A DNA stretch of 14,259 bases from Patescibacteria group bacterium (GTDB taxonomy: Bacteria > Patescibacteriota > Minisyncoccia > Phycocordibacterales > UBA2100): the NCBI GenBank assembly GCA_015491055.1, contig WFWP01000011.1:1-14259 (forward strand), in the 5' to 3' direction. The notes below the pieces were generated by a model. It was not told the DNA's origin and did no database searches. It saw only the letters and a program-made list of their open reading frames with translations. The position numbers and the translations under genes are program-made. Of the stretch, positions 1 through 6,604 are shown one piece after another. Positions within the stretch are counted from its first letter, which is position 1. The number at the start of each line of letters is the position of its first letter.

Positions 1-9
1 ATATTATTT

Positions 10-2133
10 ATGAGAAAGGTGATATTTGGGTTATTGTTCAGTGCCGTATTCTCTTTGTATGGTACGGCGCAGGCAAACGTACCGATAAGTGTTGATAAAG
101 CATCGGGATACGCCCCGTTGCAAGTCACATTTACGGCGCAAGCTTTCGCAAATTCATGGACGGATCCGGCAACCGGCAATACCGTAAGCATAATGGACAG
201 GGGAGACAGATACATTTCTTTCGGAGATGATTCCGATGATGTTAAATTGGTTTGTCAGAATCCCACATCGTCCACTTGTACCGTAACCGTAAATCACACA
301 TACGATGAACCCGGAACATATGATGCGGTTTTGTTTACCGCCGGTTTTTATGGAATTCAAAATGATTCTCAATACGGAACCAGGGCGGATGTGGATAAAA
401 TAACCATACGAGTCAGGGGCTCGTCACCAATTGAGGGGGAGTATGATTCATGTGTTGATGCGTATGAAAACGGAGAGACCGAAAGCGGATATTACAGTAT
501 AGACGGAATAGGGCGCGCTTATTGCGATATGGATACGAATGGCGGAGGTTGGTTGCGAATAACTCCCGAACTTGCAAGAGATGAATTGAATGGAAAATTG
601 AGGTTTGAAGACGGTAAGAGCAATACTGATTACGGGTTTGACGGAAATGACAGGCCGTACACGAGAGATGATACCGGCGCTCATACGGCTCATTACACTT
701 TTGATTTGCCGGTGGAAATGTCTGAATTTATGTTGTTTGATTATTATGCAAAATCAAATTCCGCGCCCGATGATTCTTCGGATTTATACGGATCAAGATT
801 TACGCAAACATCTTGGGATAAGGCGCATGATAAGAGCGTGGGAGATGTATCTTTCGGTTTTGCCGATGATAACGGGCCGATCACAAGTTTCGCAAAAGAA
901 TTAAGCGATGATACTCTTGTTACACATAATCAGAGAATCAAATGGCCTCGTGACGAAAAGATTTATAAAACAAACAATCCTTCGGATAGATTCAGGATAG
1001 GGTGGGGAGATGAAGGTGGACCCAAGGAAGGTTGGTTTCCTTGGTGGAGCGGAAGTATTTTGATAAGGGAACGCGCCCCGAAAAGGCCTCTTGAAATTGA
1101 CATAAGGTATGCTCGTATTGAAGATGATAATGATGTGGTATTCAAAACCCGCGTTTCGGGAAATCCCGACGATGAAGATACCGAAATGCGCGTACAATAT
1201 GAAGACAGAGAAGGCGGGAGATGCAGGGGTGATTGGGAGCCGGCATATATAAAAAAAGGCGCAACAGCGACAAATGAAGACGGAGGAGATGAGCCGAGTG
1301 TAGATAATAACAAATCTTATCAAATAGGGTCAAAAAGCGGAGAACGGGTTATCGCGGACGGAACAAACAATACGGTAAGATTCACATGGGACGCTGAGCG
1401 AGATTTGGGTAAAAACCTTGAGGGAAAGTATTGCGTCCGTGTTACGGTTCGCGCGGATTCCGGTGAGTCAGATATGGACACTTATATCGTTGACTTCGGG
1501 ACCTCGCCTGATCCGGATACGGATTCCGATTCTGCGCCAAATCCCACACCTCGTCCGAATCCGTCTCCGAGAGGCGGGGTTACGATAGTTTCTCCCGTGA
1601 ACGGCGCAACGGTTGAAACCAATAATCCGGCGATTATAGGAACGGGTATTCCCGGGCAAACCGTAACGGTTGCCGCGGTTGGAAAGCAGTGCACGGCGCG
1701 CGTTATGTCGACAGGGGGTTGGACTTGCACTTTAACATTATTGCCTGCGGGAACTTATAAAATAGTCGCTACGCAACGCAACAATTACGGGCAAATTACC
1801 GGTACCGACACCGCGCAGTTTACCATACCGGGCAAGAAGTGCCCCGTGTTTACCAAGTATCATAAATTGGGGGATATTGGAGGAGAGGTTCCGAAAATAC
1901 AAGAGTTTTTGAAGAGTCGCGGATATTACACGGGCCCGATAACGGGATATTACGATTATGCCACAGACAGAGCGATAAGATCATTCCAATTGGAATTTAA
2001 GGAACTTATATTGGATCCGTGGAGATTGCCGGCACCAACAGGAAATTGGTATAAGACGAGCCGAAAGCATGCAAACTTCCTTTCAGGGTGCTACGAAACG
2101 GTATATCTTGAAGGTATAGGCATTACTTTCTGA
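10..2133 (+). CDS. Secreted multidomain protein: PKD, fibrinogen-like, Ig-like and peptidoglycan-binding domains
   Basis: 707 aa exported protein, probably displayed on the cell wall. Residues 1-22 form a signal peptide (MRK, hydrophobic core, cleavage after AQA). A PKD-like domain covers about 24-136 (SGYAPLQVTFTA, then HTYDEPGTYDAVL). Residues 147-355 resemble a bacterial fibrinogen-related domain: SCVDAYENG, SGYY-IDG, YCDMDTNGGGW, and near the end RIGWGDEGG and WWSGSILIRE. Residues 360-497 form a beta-rich Fn3-like segment, followed by a Pro/Asp-rich linker (499-520). Residues 523-606 are a bacterial Ig-like domain (VTIVSPVNGATV, PAGTYKIVATQ). Residues 613-694 are a PG_binding_1-type module (VPKIQEFLKSRGYYTG, ATDRAIRSFQ). 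The start is the only sensible one, but just 9 bp of upstream DNA are visible and no ribosome site is seen. It converges on the Mur ligase gene, and its TGA stop abuts a palindromic repeat. Domain calls rest on motifs; the natural ligand is unknown. Confidence 0.85.
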   Translation: MRKVIFGLLFSAVFSLYGTAQANVPISVDKASGYAPLQVTFTAQAFANSWTDPATGNTVSIMDRGDRYISFGDDSDDVKLVCQNPTSSTCTVTVNHTYDEPGTYDAVLFTAGFYGIQNDSQYGTRADVDKITIRVRGSSPIEGEYDSCVDAYENGETESGYYSIDGIGRAYCDMDTNGGGWLRITPELARDELNGKLRFEDGKSNTDYGFDGNDRPYTRDDTGAHTAHYTFDLPVEMSEFMLFDYYAKSNSAPDDSSDLYGSRFTQTSWDKAHDKSVGDVSFGFADDNGPITSFAKELSDDTLVTHNQRIKWPRDEKIYKTNNPSDRFRIGWGDEGGPKEGWFPWWSGSILIRERAPKRPLEIDIRYARIEDDNDVVFKTRVSGNPDDEDTEMRVQYEDREGGRCRGDWEPAYIKKGATATNEDGGDEPSVDNNKSYQIGSKSGERVIADGTNNTVRFTWDAERDLGKNLEGKYCVRVTVRADSGESDMDTYIVDFGTSPDPDTDSDSAPNPTPRPNPSPRGGVTIVSPVNGATVETNNPAIIGTGIPGQTVTVAAVGKQCTARVMSTGGWTCTLTLLPAGTYKIVATQRNNYGQITGTDTAQFTIPGKKCPVFTKYHKLGDIGGEVPKIQEFLKSRGYYTGPITGYYDYATDRAIRSFQLEFKELILDPWRLPAPTGNWYKTSRKHANFLSGCYETVYLEGIGITF

Positions 2134-2135
2134 TT

Positions 2136-2260
2136 TTCATCGCTAAGAAGTTTCAAACATGAGAGCAAGAACAATCTGATGTGTTTTTGAAAATCGGGTC
2201 TCGGGTGCGCGCAACATGCCTTTGGCATATTGTAGGGATAAGTTTTTTGAGAAGATGTAT
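2136..2260. repeat. Palindromic repeat element, copy A (intergenic, decayed)
   Basis: This segment matches 3130-3253 inside the Mur ligase gene in the same orientation, at an offset of 994 bp. The first 41 positions align without gaps with about 8 mismatches, the next 20 (2177-2196) are identical, and the central part differs by a few bases and one single-base deletion. The inner hairpin (2212-2232, arms around GCCTTTGGC) is kept with one mismatch. The right outer arm has drifted, so the long terminal inverted repeat seen in copy B is degraded here. It begins two bases after the TGA of the upstream gene. The single-base difference would break the reading frame that copy B keeps open. Confidence 0.8.
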
Positions 2261-2370
2261 GGGACCACTCCCATTAAGTGCATTATGCAAATAGTTCTTA
2301 ATGCAAGTTTTGAATATTGAAAATTAAAACATTGTATATTGTTTGAAAATTGAAAATTCGTAAATGAAAA
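2261..2370. other. AT-rich spacer between convergent genes
   Basis: The spacer holds a small hairpin (GCATTA at 2280-2285 pairing with TAATGC at 2299-2304, followed by AAGTTTT) that could be a weak terminator for the gene ending at 2133. It also has three short direct copies of TGAAAATT between about 2318 and 2370. No gene is seen. Confidence 0.35.
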
Positions 2371-3861
2371 TTAACTTAATTCAAGTAACGCATCTTTAAC
2401 AGCTTCATAATCCGACCATGGAACTTCTTTTCCGTTCACCGTTCTTGATGTGTAATGCCCCATGCCGGTCACAATCACAACATCTCCGTTTTTTGCAAGA
2501 CTTATCGCTTTTCGTATAGCTTCTTTTCTGTCTGCGATATTATGATATTCGCAAGTGTGATCAGGGTTCTCTTGCAATGTGTTTTTTATATATTTAATCA
2601 AATTTGACCTTATTTTATCGGGATCTCCGTCATACGGCTCATCATCGGTTACGATTGCGATATCGGATCCGAGCGCTGCAGACTTTGCAAGTCCGGGGTG
2701 GACACTCGCATCATGTTGACCACCGCTTGCGCCAAATACAAGTATCACCTTGCCGCTTTTCGCTATTTCTCCGGCGGTTGACAGGGCGCTACTCATAGCT
2801 TTTTCGGTAAGCGCAAAGTCAACAATGCAGGTAAGTGTCTTGTGAGGCACAATCTGCATCCTGCCCGGCACGCCTTCAAAATTCTCAAGCGCCATCAATG
2901 AGTCATGTGTGGAAATGGTGTTTTGTTGGGTTTTTGTTTTGGTTTGATTGTAATAGTTTTTTGGGATTCTTAATGCATTTATTGCAATCGCCGCCGCAAG
3001 CGCATTGCCCGCATTGTAATTTCCCAACATGGGTAGTGTGTATTGGTGATTGTTATAGAGAAATACGGTGCCATATGTATCGGTGTATGCGCCGAGATGT
3101 TCGGGGCTGTAGGGAAGTGTATTAGGTAATTCATCGTTAAGGAATTTCAAAAATGGACACAAGAACAATCTGATGTGTTTTTGAAAATCGTAGGCGTGGG
3201 CGTGCGCAATGTGCCTTTGGCACATTGTAGGGATAAGCGATTTGAAAAGACACATCAGATTGTTCTTGGTAAACGTAAATGTGCATGGAGTGTTTAGCGT
3301 ATGAAGCCACTTTTTTCCAAAAGCATCATTTGTGGGAAGTATGGCAATACCATTATTTTTCAGATATTTCGTAAAAAGAAGTTTTTTTGCATTCGCATAA
3401 TTTTCTATTGTTTTATGAAAATTCAAGTGTTCGTGTGTGATATTTGTAAGTATTGCCACATCAAATTTTATACCGAACAACCTCCATTGAACGAGACTGT
3501 GAGAACTGACTTCAATAACGATGACTTTGATTTTGTTTTGTATGGCTTGTCGCAGGATTTTTCTTGTTTCATATGCGGAAGATGTTGTTCGCTTGCTCAT
3601 TTTCAATATCTTTCCATTCATTTTTATCGCATAACTTGATGCGGATATATTCGGTATTTTCAATTCATTCAATATGTGCGCGATCATCTCAACGGTTGTG
3701 GTTTTTCCATCAGTGCCCGTAACACCGATTATTTGCATATTTTGCAAATCGGACTTTTTTACCGGTATCACTATGCCGGAAATTACATTCTTTATACGGG
3801 TATACCAAAGCCGAACAGGAGAATTGTGCGGTATTATTTTGCGAAGATAGTGTATGATCAT
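2371..3861 (-). CDS. Mur ligase family protein (MurE-like, no N-terminal domain) carrying an in-frame palindromic insertion
   Basis: 496 aa ATP-dependent amide ligase of the cytoplasmic peptidoglycan precursor pathway, nearest to MurE. The central domain starts almost at once: P-loop GVTGTDGKTTT at 46-56, IEVSSHSL at 116-123, TNITHEHLNFH at 139-149, and a probable carbamylated lysine K159 in YANAKKLLF. GNYNAGNALAA is at 280-290. The C-terminal domain begins near 330, with VDFALTEKAM (347-356), VFGASGG (375-381), TDDEPYDGDP (405-414) and TGMGHY (465-470). The usual roughly 90-residue UDP-binding N-terminal domain is absent, so the nucleotide-linked substrate must be held differently or by another protein. 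Residues 198-244 are encoded by a palindromic repeat (see 3130-3270); without it the protein would be about 449 aa. Positions that contact diaminopimelate in Escherichia coli MurE (DNPR, GKGHE) read DEPY and GMGHY. It sits 18 bp after ruvA and is probably co-transcribed. The specific substrate is unknown. Confidence 0.82.
   Translation of the reverse strand: MIIHYLRKIIPHNSPVRLWYTRIKNVISGIVIPVKKSDLQNMQIIGVTGTDGKTTTVEMIAHILNELKIPNISASSYAIKMNGKILKMSKRTTSSAYETRKILRQAIQNKIKVIVIEVSSHSLVQWRLFGIKFDVAILTNITHEHLNFHKTIENYANAKKLLFTKYLKNNGIAILPTNDAFGKKWLHTLNTPCTFTFTKNNLMCLFKSLIPTMCQRHIAHAHAYDFQKHIRLFLCPFLKFLNDELPNTLPYSPEHLGAYTDTYGTVFLYNNHQYTLPMLGNYNAGNALAAAIAINALRIPKNYYNQTKTKTQQNTISTHDSLMALENFEGVPGRMQIVPHKTLTCIVDFALTEKAMSSALSTAGEIAKSGKVILVFGASGGQHDASVHPGLAKSAALGSDIAIVTDDEPYDGDPDKIRSNLIKYIKNTLQENPDHTCEYHNIADRKEAIRKAISLAKNGDVVIVTGMGHYTSRTVNGKEVPWSDYEAVKDALLELS
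3130..3270. repeat. Palindromic repeat element, copy B, inserted in frame in the Mur ligase gene
   Basis: The segment has a perfect 19-bp terminal inverted repeat, caagaacaatctgatgtgt at 3160-3178 against its complement at 3250-3268. Pairing continues inward for 12 more positions with three mismatches (to 3190 and 3238). The centre holds a perfect 9-bp hairpin (caatgtgcc 3207-3215, loop ttt, ggcacattg 3219-3227). Homology with copy A (2136-2260) extends about 30 bp left of the palindrome, to 3130. On the minus strand it is read through without a stop and encodes residues 198-244 of the Mur ligase, a Cys/His/Lys-rich stretch unlike the surrounding protein. Confidence 0.85.
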
Positions 3862-3879
3862 GTTTCGGTTTGTTATAGG

Positions 3880-4449
3880 TTAATTTATGTTTCTTAACGC
3901 TTCTGCGATTTTTGCGTTCAGACCCTTTGTGTTTTGCGATAATTTCATAACCGCCCGTTGCGCTTGTTTGGAGGAGTAACCCATGGCTTCAAGGGCTTCA
4001 ATTACTTCTTCATTTTCATCGGAACACTCTCTCGATAGGGGAGCATCATCAATTTTATCTTTAAGTTCCATAATTATTTTTTGAGCAATTTTTTTTCCTA
4101 TACCTGACACTCTGGTTAACATGGATACTTTGTCGTGCGCTATCGCGCTTTTTATTGTTTTAATATCCGATATGGATAATATCATAAGCGCGGATTTCGG
4201 ACCCACTCCGGAAACCGTGGTCAACATTTCAAAAAGAGTCTTTTCATCAATAGTGTCAAATCCGTATAAAGATATTGATGTTTCTTTGACGGACATGTAT
4301 ATATGCAGCCCAACTTCATCATTGACACGCATTTTTTCAATAGTGTGAGAAGTGGTATAGACCACATACCCCACACCTTGTATGTTTATTATGACACTGT
4401 TGTCCTCAAGGTTAATGTGTGATACTTTCCCCGATAAAAAACCTATCAT
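3880..4449 (-). CDS. ruvA: Holliday junction branch migration protein RuvA
   Basis: 189 aa if the second ATG is used (190 aa from the ATG at 4452); the family usually starts MIG and is 190-205 aa, so the second ATG is preferred. RuvA binds four-way DNA junctions as a tetramer and positions the RuvB motor. An N-terminal OB-fold is seen (MIGFLSGKVSHI, then GVGYVVYTT), followed by two helix-hairpin-helix motifs, SGVGPKSALMIL near 81-92 and VSGIGKKIAQKII near 115-127 (numbered from the first ATG). After an acidic linker comes the C-terminal domain III that contacts RuvB (VIEALEAMGYSSKQAQRAVMKL, 150-171). ruvB and ruvC are not nearby. It is the first gene of an operon with the Mur ligase. A TATAAT box lies 7 nt before the preferred start, so the mRNA may be leaderless. 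Confidence 0.95.
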   Translation of the reverse strand: MIGFLSGKVSHINLEDNSVIINIQGVGYVVYTTSHTIEKMRVNDEVGLHIYMSVKETSISLYGFDTIDEKTLFEMLTTVSGVGPKSALMILSISDIKTIKSAIAHDKVSMLTRVSGIGKKIAQKIIMELKDKIDDAPLSRECSDENEEVIEALEAMGYSSKQAQRAVMKLSQNTKGLNAKIAEALRNIN

Positions 4450-4456
4450 CATGTTG

Positions 4457-4485
4457 ATTATACACTTTTCGTATTATTACACCAA
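4457..4485 (-). promoter_or_regulatory. Probable ruvA-Mur ligase operon promoter
   Basis: On the minus strand, TTGGTG (4480-4485), a 17-nt spacer and a perfect TATAAT (4457-4462). Transcription would start at about 4450, directly at the ruvA initiation codon, leaving no room for a ribosome binding site. Confidence 0.6.
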
Positions 4486-4768
4486 ATTAAAACTTATATT
4501 AAACTTTGAACTCGGAAGCTTTCTTTTTCATTCCCCGCAATAAAAACATCGCAAAGGGTCAACCGAGACATTTTATCGGACGATGACTTAATATGTCCTT
4601 GATCTTAGCTTATATTCAAAATGAATAATTCAAAACTTTTCCTTCCTTAATCTTCGTTCATAAGTATTTTTATTGAAATGCAAATAAACCGTAATTGTAT
4701 TGAGTCAAACTGAAATAAATACATGATTTATGAAAATTATGTTACAGATTGGTATGGTGGCAATTAAC
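4486..4768. other. AT-rich intergenic region between ruvA and the tRNA gene
   Basis: About 280 bp between the two divergent promoters. No open frame with coding character, repeat or strong hairpin was found. It is AT-rich throughout. Confidence 0.5.
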
Positions 4769-4796
4769 TTGTACACAAGAAAAAATTTGATATAGT
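4769..4796 (+). promoter_or_regulatory. Promoter of the tRNA-Arg gene
   Basis: TTGTAC (4769-4774), a 16-nt spacer and TATAGT (4791-4796). The expected start is near 4803, five bases before the mature tRNA 5' end. Confidence 0.6.
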
Positions 4797-4807
4797 TTTC
4801 GTACATT

Positions 4808-4879
4808 GCTCCCGTAGTTCAATGGATAGAATACAGGTTTGCGGTACCTGTGATTTAGGTTCGATTCCTAACGGGAGCA
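4808..4879 (+). tRNA. tRNA-Arg, anticodon GCG
   Basis: The cloverleaf folds completely by eye. Acceptor GCTCCCG pairs with CGGGAGC, and the discriminator is A. The D arm is GTTC/GAAT with loop AATGGATA, which has the A20 typical of arginine tRNAs. The anticodon stem is CAGGT/ACCTG with loop TTGCGGT, giving anticodon GCG (reads CGC and CGU). The variable loop has 4 nt, and the T arm is TTAGG/CCTAA with loop TTCGATT. Total length is 72 nt. CCA is not encoded (CAA follows the discriminator). Most bacteria use ACG, edited to inosine, for these codons, so G34 is unusual. A small hairpin (ACGCAA 4888-4893, TTGCGT 4898-4903) follows. Confidence 0.93.
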
Positions 4880-4989
4880 CAAAGGTAACGCAAGTCTTTG
4901 CGTGAAGGTGTTTATTACCGTTACAAAATCCGTCACAATCCAATATTCCAATTGCAACGAACTTTCCGCATTAAGACCAAGCGCATTTG

Positions 4990-5256
4990 TTATTGTTGTA
5001 TTTTTGCTATTGCGGCCATTATCCTGGATTTTTTGCGAGATGCGTTGTTTTTCTTGATAACTCCTCTTTTTGCCGCTTTGTCAATCGCTTTGTATACAGT
5101 CGGAATAATTGCTTCCGCTTCCGTTTTGTTTTTTTGCAATATCAACTTTTTGACCTTTTTTATTTCGGATTTCATTCTCCTCAAAACTCGCAGATTGAAA
5201 ACGCGTCTGCGCCTTGATTGTTTGTAACTTTTTTCAGCTGATTTTGTCGTAGCCAT
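4990..5256 (-). CDS. rpsT: 30S ribosomal protein S20
   Basis: 88 aa, the normal length for S20, a primary 16S rRNA-binding protein of the small subunit body. It is highly basic and helical, with the N-terminal MATTKSAEKSYKQSRRRR, central MKSEIKKVKKLI, and the family signature YKAIDKAAKRGVIKKNNASRKKSR. An upstream ATG at 5319 would add 21 residues, but MATTKSA fits the family and lies just behind a strong promoter, so 5256 is the start. It is transcribed alone, convergent with the tRNA gene. No Shine-Dalgarno site precedes it. Confidence 0.95.
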   Translation of the reverse strand: MATTKSAEKSYKQSRRRRVFNLRVLRRMKSEIKKVKKLILQKNKTEAEAIIPTVYKAIDKAAKRGVIKKNNASRKKSRIMAAIAKIQQ

Positions 5257-5267
5257 AATTGACGCAC

Positions 5268-5295
5268 ATTCTACACAATTTCTTGTATATGGCAA
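5268..5295 (-). promoter_or_regulatory. rpsT promoter with near-leaderless start
   Basis: On the minus strand, TTGCCA (5290-5295), a 16-nt spacer and TAGAAT (5268-5273). Each hexamer has one mismatch to consensus. The -10 box ends 11 nt before the ATG, so the 5' leader would be about 4 nt. Confidence 0.65.
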
Positions 5296-5455
5296 GTTTG
5301 CGTGTAATCGGTGATGCAATGCAGAGAAAATATGATCGTGTTTGCGAAATGTTCCATTGAGTTATGTAATTCACTTATGTATTAAAAAACGCCACTCCAT
5401 AACTTCATTTACTAAACTTATACTTTTTGTATCAAGATTATGCTCACATGCAAAA

Positions 5456-5953
5456 TCAAAATCCCAACAATCTTGCCAGTTTATGACTTGTCGGCTCTCT
5501 AAGTTCTTCTTCGGGTAAATAATCCAATAAAAAATCTTGCAATTCATCAGCATCAACAGAGTCGGGCAAGGGAATTATCAAATGCGGCACAATCGGCATT
5601 TGCGAGTCTATTAACAATACGGCTTTTTCTTCGTATGGCGCTTCATATATCCAAAATGATTTTAAGTCTTTATATGGGTACAATTTGCCATTTATTTTTA
5701 CACCACGTACGGTTATTTCATATTTGACTTCTTCCGGTGTTTTATTTGCGTATAACCCTATGGTTATGGCAGCCAACAATATCAAGATTCCGAATAAGAC
5801 ATTGCCTGTGATAACAGAACCTATAAATATAGCAAACGCAATAATGCCCAATGACCAAAACCAATCAGGTGTCTTGATGTCATGTTTTTTATTCACAGCT
5901 TTCCACTCGAATCGTATCGGTATTTGTCGTGTTTCATTAGCGTCGTTGGGCAT
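5456..5953 (-). CDS. Small membrane protein with two transmembrane helices and a PH-like C-terminal domain
   Basis: 165 aa. A short polar N-terminus (RFEWKAVNKKHD) precedes two adjacent hydrophobic helices at about 32-50 and 51-69, joined by a tight SVITGNV turn. A C-terminal globular region follows, with beta-strand patterns EEVKYEITVRGVKINGKLYPYKDLKSFWI (broken here into EEVKYEITVRG at 74-84 and YPYKDLKSFWI at 92-102), VLLIDSQ and LIIPLPDSVDADELQDFLLDYL. This layout resembles the bacterial PH-like/DUF5673 family often found in Patescibacteria; that match is from memory of the family's pattern. It begins 18 bp after the pilin-like gene and is probably co-transcribed with it. Function unknown; a role in envelope or pilus assembly is only suggested by the neighbour. 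Confidence 0.75.
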   Translation of the reverse strand: MPNDANETRQIPIRFEWKAVNKKHDIKTPDWFWSLGIIAFAIFIGSVITGNVLFGILILLAAITIGLYANKTPEEVKYEITVRGVKINGKLYPYKDLKSFWIYEAPYEEKAVLLIDSQMPIVPHLIIPLPDSVDADELQDFLLDYLPEEELREPTSHKLARLLGF

Positions 5954-5971
5954 AACTTACGCTTTATCAAA

Positions 5972-6391
5972 TTAAGGAGTTATCGTGTTGTTACAACCTT
6001 CAGAATATCCTGGCACCGAATTGCCTTCCAAGCAAAATGTTATAGTGAATTCAGTACCGAGCGCGTTAGTCTGATATTTGTATGCATAATCCGGATATAG
6101 CGGATCCAAGGGGATTTTTGATATCACATTGTCATTTATAAGCGCGGTGGATACAGTATCTGTTCCGGTTAGGGTGATTTGCGTTTCAGATTTTGGGTAT
6201 CTGTTACGACTTGTTTGATACAATTCAAGCGCTTTTTTTATGGAATTTACATCTTCCATTCTGCGGGTGTCCCTGCCTTTTTTTTGCACAGCTGTCATGC
6301 TTGCAAAGATTACAGATGCGAGCAACGCTATGATGGCCAATACAACAAGCAACTCTATCAATGTAAATCCCGTATTTTTTTTATGTTCCAT
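5972..6391 (-). CDS. Type IV pilin-like protein (prepilin N-methylation motif)
   Basis: 139 aa. The N-terminus MEHKKNTGFTLIELLVVLAI is a classic class III signal: prepilin peptidase would cut between G8 and F9, and E13 (position 5 of the mature chain) is present. The hydrophobic alpha1 helix runs to about 33. The head region contains RDTRRMEDVNSIKKALELYQ, a pattern of pseudopilins and type II secretion-like pilins, then RYP, a DPLYPDYAYKYQ segment, and two cysteines (C120, C133) that could form a C-terminal disulfide loop. It is a single minor-pilin-sized gene with no assembly ATPase, PilC or PilD in the window. It is divergent from the secreted protein at 6605 and leads a probable operon with the membrane protein downstream. 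No ribosome binding site is seen. Confidence 0.9.
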   Translation of the reverse strand: MEHKKNTGFTLIELLVVLAIIALLASVIFASMTAVQKKGRDTRRMEDVNSIKKALELYQTSRNRYPKSETQITLTGTDTVSTALINDNVISKIPLDPLYPDYAYKYQTNALGTEFTITFCLEGNSVPGYSEGCNNTITP

Positions 6392-6401
6392 AATGTTAAA
6401 A

Positions 6402-6456
6402 ATTATATTTTGTTATATGTGTGTCACATTATAATCTTATAAACATACTAACACAA
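6402..6456 (-). promoter_or_regulatory. Candidate promoter(s) of the pilin-like gene
   Basis: Two perfect TATAAT boxes occur on the minus strand. One at 6402-6407 ends 10 nt before the ATG. One at 6428-6433 has TTGTGT (6451-6456) 17 nt upstream of it. The distal pair has the better -35; the proximal box would give a near-leaderless mRNA. Confidence 0.4.
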
Positions 6457-6564
6457 TTTAATTTTAAATTTGTTGTTGATAATGTTATGTTACATCCATT
6501 TTTCAAATATCCACCTGATCGTGTGTTTGTGTTTTTAATTTGCGCATGAGATAATACAACAGTG

Positions 6565-6593
6565 TTGACGGATTGTTACATTTTTTATTAAAA
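6565..6593 (+). promoter_or_regulatory. Candidate promoter of the exported-protein operon
   Basis: TTGACG (6565-6570) is followed after 15 or 17 nt by TATTAA (6586-6591) or TTAAAA (6588-6593). The predicted start is about 5 nt before the ATG at 6605, and no ribosome binding site is present. Confidence 0.45.
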
Positions 6594-6604
6594 AATTGTG
6601 ATCT

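Noticed and set aside
901-1333. Three overlapping minus-strand frames of 63-140 residues
   Set aside because: All are shadows of the secreted protein gene, whose domain motifs fix the true frame.
4898-5227. 109-residue hydrophobic-looking frame on the plus strand
   Set aside because: It is the antisense of rpsT; Lys-rich S20 codons read backwards give Phe/Leu-rich sequence.
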